Shown piece by piece: positions 62,335 to 64,000 of a stretch of 64,000 nt of DNA. The notes under the pieces were generated by a model. That model did no database searches, was not told the origin of the DNA, and worked only from the letters and a program-made list of their open reading frames with translations. Source of the stretch: Aquimixticola soesokkakensis (lineage in GTDB: Bacteria > Pseudomonadota > Alphaproteobacteria > Rhodobacterales > Rhodobacteraceae); assembly GCF_900172375.1 (NCBI RefSeq), contig NZ_FWFS01000003.1:124001-188000 (forward strand), in the 5' to 3' direction. The position numbers and the translations under genes were made by a program. The first letter of the stretch is position 1; the number at the start of each line of letters is the position of its first letter.

Positions 62335-63207
62335 ATGCGTCTTGTATTCGGATTGGTGCTGATCGTTGGCGTCGCGCTGGCGGGGTTTGCGGTCTACATG
62401 ACCCGCGGTTATCTGGCCGCCTATCAGGCAGAGTTGTCGCGCGAACGCGCGGCGCGTCAGGAGATGGTGCAGACCGAGGAGGTCTATGTCGCCACGCGCG
62501 CGCTGAAATACGGCGAGGTCCTCACGCGTGAGGATGTCAAATCCGTGCGTTTCCCGCTTGAAGCGATGCCCGAGGGGGCCTTCAAATTGACCCCTGCCGA
62601 GGACGAGCCCGTTTTGTTTGGCGAGGACGACAAGCCGCGCATCGTGTTGCGCACCATGGAACCGATGGAAGCCCTGATGGTCAGCAAAGTCACAGAACCC
62701 GGACGCGATGCGGGCGTGGCCTCGCGCCTGGGCGTTGGCATGCGGGCCTTTGCGATCAAGGTCGATGTCACCTCGGGCGTGTCGGGCTTTTTGTCGCCGG
62801 GCGATCGGGTCGACATCTACTGGACCGGCAAAGCACCAACGCAGCTTTCCACGATTGGGTCTTCATCGGAAGTGACCAAATTGATCGACGCCTCGGTCCA
62901 GATCATCGCCGTGGACCAGCTGGCCGATAGCGAGCGTAACAACCCGACAATCGCACGCACCATCACCGTCGAAGCCACGCCCCAGCAGGTCGCCGCCCTC
63001 GCGCAGGCACAATCCTCGGGCCGTTTGTCCCTGTCGCTGGTCGGCTACTCCGACGAGACCGTCAGCGCAGGCGTCGAGGTGGATCAGAACAGCCTGTTGG
63101 GCATCGAAGAGGCCGAAGTTGTGCAGCTGCAAAAGGAACGCGTTTGCACGATCAAGACCCGCAAGAGCGGCGAAGTGCTGGAAACGGTGATCCCCTGCCG
63201 CGACTGA
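62335..63207 (+). CDS. cpaB: Flp pilus assembly protein CpaB
   Basis: 290 residues. CpaB/RcpC is a periplasmic component of the Tad pilus that works with the secretin. One N-terminal membrane anchor (LVFGLVLIVGVALAGFAVYM) is followed by a SAF-type domain (VATRALKYGEVLTREDVKSV, FPLEAMPEGAFKL). The RcpC/CpaB domain follows (AFAIKVDVTSGVSGFLSPGD, RVDIYW, TITVEATPQQVAALAQAQSS). The ATG at 62335 has AAAGGA upstream. Two Cys near the C-terminus (CTIKTRKSGEVLETVIPC) may form a disulfide. A hairpin follows the stop codon. Confidence 0.94.
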   Translation: MRLVFGLVLIVGVALAGFAVYMTRGYLAAYQAELSRERAARQEMVQTEEVYVATRALKYGEVLTREDVKSVRFPLEAMPEGAFKLTPAEDEPVLFGEDDKPRIVLRTMEPMEALMVSKVTEPGRDAGVASRLGVGMRAFAIKVDVTSGVSGFLSPGDRVDIYWTGKAPTQLSTIGSSSEVTKLIDASVQIIAVDQLADSERNNPTIARTITVEATPQQVAALAQAQSSGRLSLSLVGYSDETVSAGVEVDQNSLLGIEEAEVVQLQKERVCTIKTRKSGEVLETVIPCRD

Positions 63208-63243
63208 ACCGGGCTCTACCGAACCGGTTATCGTGACCAAAAG

Positions 63244-63275
63244 AACGGCGCGCCGCGGTGCGCCGTTAACCTTTT
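63244..63275 (+). terminator. Hairpin/terminator after cpaB
   Basis: An 8 bp stem AACGGCGC/GCGCCGTT (63244-63251 with 63260-63267) is followed by AACCTTTTC. It could partly terminate cpaB transcripts; an AT-rich stretch at about 63355-63395 beyond it may hold a second promoter for cpaC. Confidence 0.5.
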
Positions 63276-63485
63276 CAAGGCTTTCGCTGCGCTTGCGCGC
63301 GAAAACACCCCCTCGCAGTGCCGCAAATTTTGTCGGCCTGTTGCCACATATCCACATTGATTGATGCTCATAATATATTGATTCTTGCAAATATTCCCAA
63401 CCTCGCGCATCTTCTGGCGCGAAGGACCATCAGAGTCCGTGCGTGCAGACGTGAAAAATGACGTGAGACTGAGAGGCAGGATCAC

Positions 63486-64000
63486 ATGGAAATGTTAAAG
63501 ATTCTCAAGGCGGGCTTGATCAGCCTTGCGGTGATGTCAGCGACAAGCGGCGTGGCCACGGCTGACAAACTCAAGGTGATGTCCGGCTCCACGTCGGACG
63601 AATTGAACGTGCCGATGAACCGTGCGGTGGTGGTCGAAAGCGACGAGCCCTTTGCCGAAATTTCGGTCGCGAATGCGTCGATTGCCGATATTTCCACCCT
63701 CTCCGATCGCTCCATCTACGTTCTGGGCCGCGCGCCGGGGCAGACGACGATGACGCTGCTGGCGGCGGATGGTTCACTTATTACCAACGTGCAGATCCTC
63801 GTGACACCGGATGTGACCGAATTCAAACAACGCCTGCAGCAGGTCTTGCCGGGCGAAAAGATTGAAGTGCGCACCGCCAATGACGGCATCGTGCTCTCGG
63901 GCATCGTGTCCTCGGTTTCGGTCATGGAAAAAGCGGTCGAACTCGCCTCGCGTTATGCGCCGGATCGCGTCTCCAACCTCCTGTCCATCGGCGGAACGCA
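63486..64000 (+). CDS. cpaC: Tad pilus secretin CpaC/RcpA, N-terminal part (cut by window end)
   Basis: The reading frame is open from the ATG at 63486 to the end of the window (171 complete codons). A signal peptide (MEMLKILKAGLISLAVMSAT, then SGVATA) is followed by the pilus-specific N-terminal domain (VVESDEPFAEISVANASIAD, IYVLGRAPGQTTMTLLAADG) and the start of a BON-like region (EFKQRLQQVLPGEKIEVRTA, DGIVLSGIVSSVSVMEKAVE). This is the order found in CpaC/RcpA proteins, the outer-membrane channel of Tad pili. The secretin domain itself lies beyond the window. GAGGCAGGA precedes the start. Confidence 0.92.
   Translation, partial: MEMLKILKAGLISLAVMSATSGVATADKLKVMSGSTSDELNVPMNRAVVVESDEPFAEISVANASIADISTLSDRSIYVLGRAPGQTTMTLLAADGSLITNVQILVTPDVTEFKQRLQQVLPGEKIEVRTANDGIVLSGIVSSVSVMEKAVELASRYAPDRVSNLLSIGGT

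Overview
The window is chromosomal DNA from a GC-rich alphaproteobacterium, most probably of the order Rhodobacterales (Roseobacter/Rhodobacter relatives). Pointers are the cta cytochrome oxidase block ctaC-ctaB-small ORF-ctaG-ctaE-surf1 followed by thrC and an M16 peptidase, the secG-pyrG pair, DUF2842 next to purA, Flp pilins with the DW form of the processing motif, and short intergenic repeats of a GGGATATTT type. Almost every gene is a recognisable housekeeping or transport gene. I see no tRNA, rRNA, CRISPR array, phage or insertion sequence.

Layout. 1-13.3 kb: a secreted hypothetical protein, xseA, purD, purU, an FG-GAP protein with an overlapping 2Fe-2S ferredoxin gene, a peptidoglycan-binding lipoprotein, then degP, hflC-hflK, gor and rpiA on the minus strand. 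13.5-25 kb: a DUF454 membrane protein, thiamine pyrophosphokinase, an 819-residue acidic low-complexity protein of unknown function, DUF2842-purA, a GNAT enzyme, secG-pyrG, a divergent Lrp/LysE pair, PPK2 and a TerB-like protein.

25.1-37.2 kb: an amine/amino-acid utilisation region. It holds a polar amino acid ABC transporter (ATPase, binding protein, two permeases) translationally coupled to a glutamine-synthetase-like enzyme. A minus-strand operon follows with a type 1 glutamine amidotransferase, a second glutamine-synthetase-like enzyme and a PuuB-like FAD oxidoreductase. A divergent DegT-family aminotransferase, a LysR regulator and a class III omega-aminotransferase complete it. The set fits gamma-glutamylation of putrescine or another amine (Puu-type pathway), with transamination as a parallel route. 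No aldehyde dehydrogenase is present here.

37.3-42.7 kb: a SulP anion transporter, pabB-pabC (p-aminobenzoate) and mtnP-apt (salvage of methylthioadenosine and adenine). 42.7-52 kb, all on the minus strand: an FAD-linked D-2-hydroxyacid dehydrogenase, then the cta operon running on into surf1, thrC, an M16 peptidase and a RimJ-like acetyltransferase. 52-60.8 kb: tldD, a membrane protein, dprA, topA, scoAB (ketone body CoA transferase) and a lytic transglycosylase.

61.2-64 kb: the start of a Tad/Flp pilus locus with four tandem, almost identical flp pilin genes, cpaB and the beginning of the secretin gene cpaC, which runs off the window.

The most unusual items are the homogenised four-copy pilin array, two intergenic chains of hairpins that look like unannotated structured RNAs (about 3.61-3.76 kb and 42.55-42.69 kb), small dispersed repeat families, several regular operator-like repeats in divergent promoters, and the large low-complexity protein.
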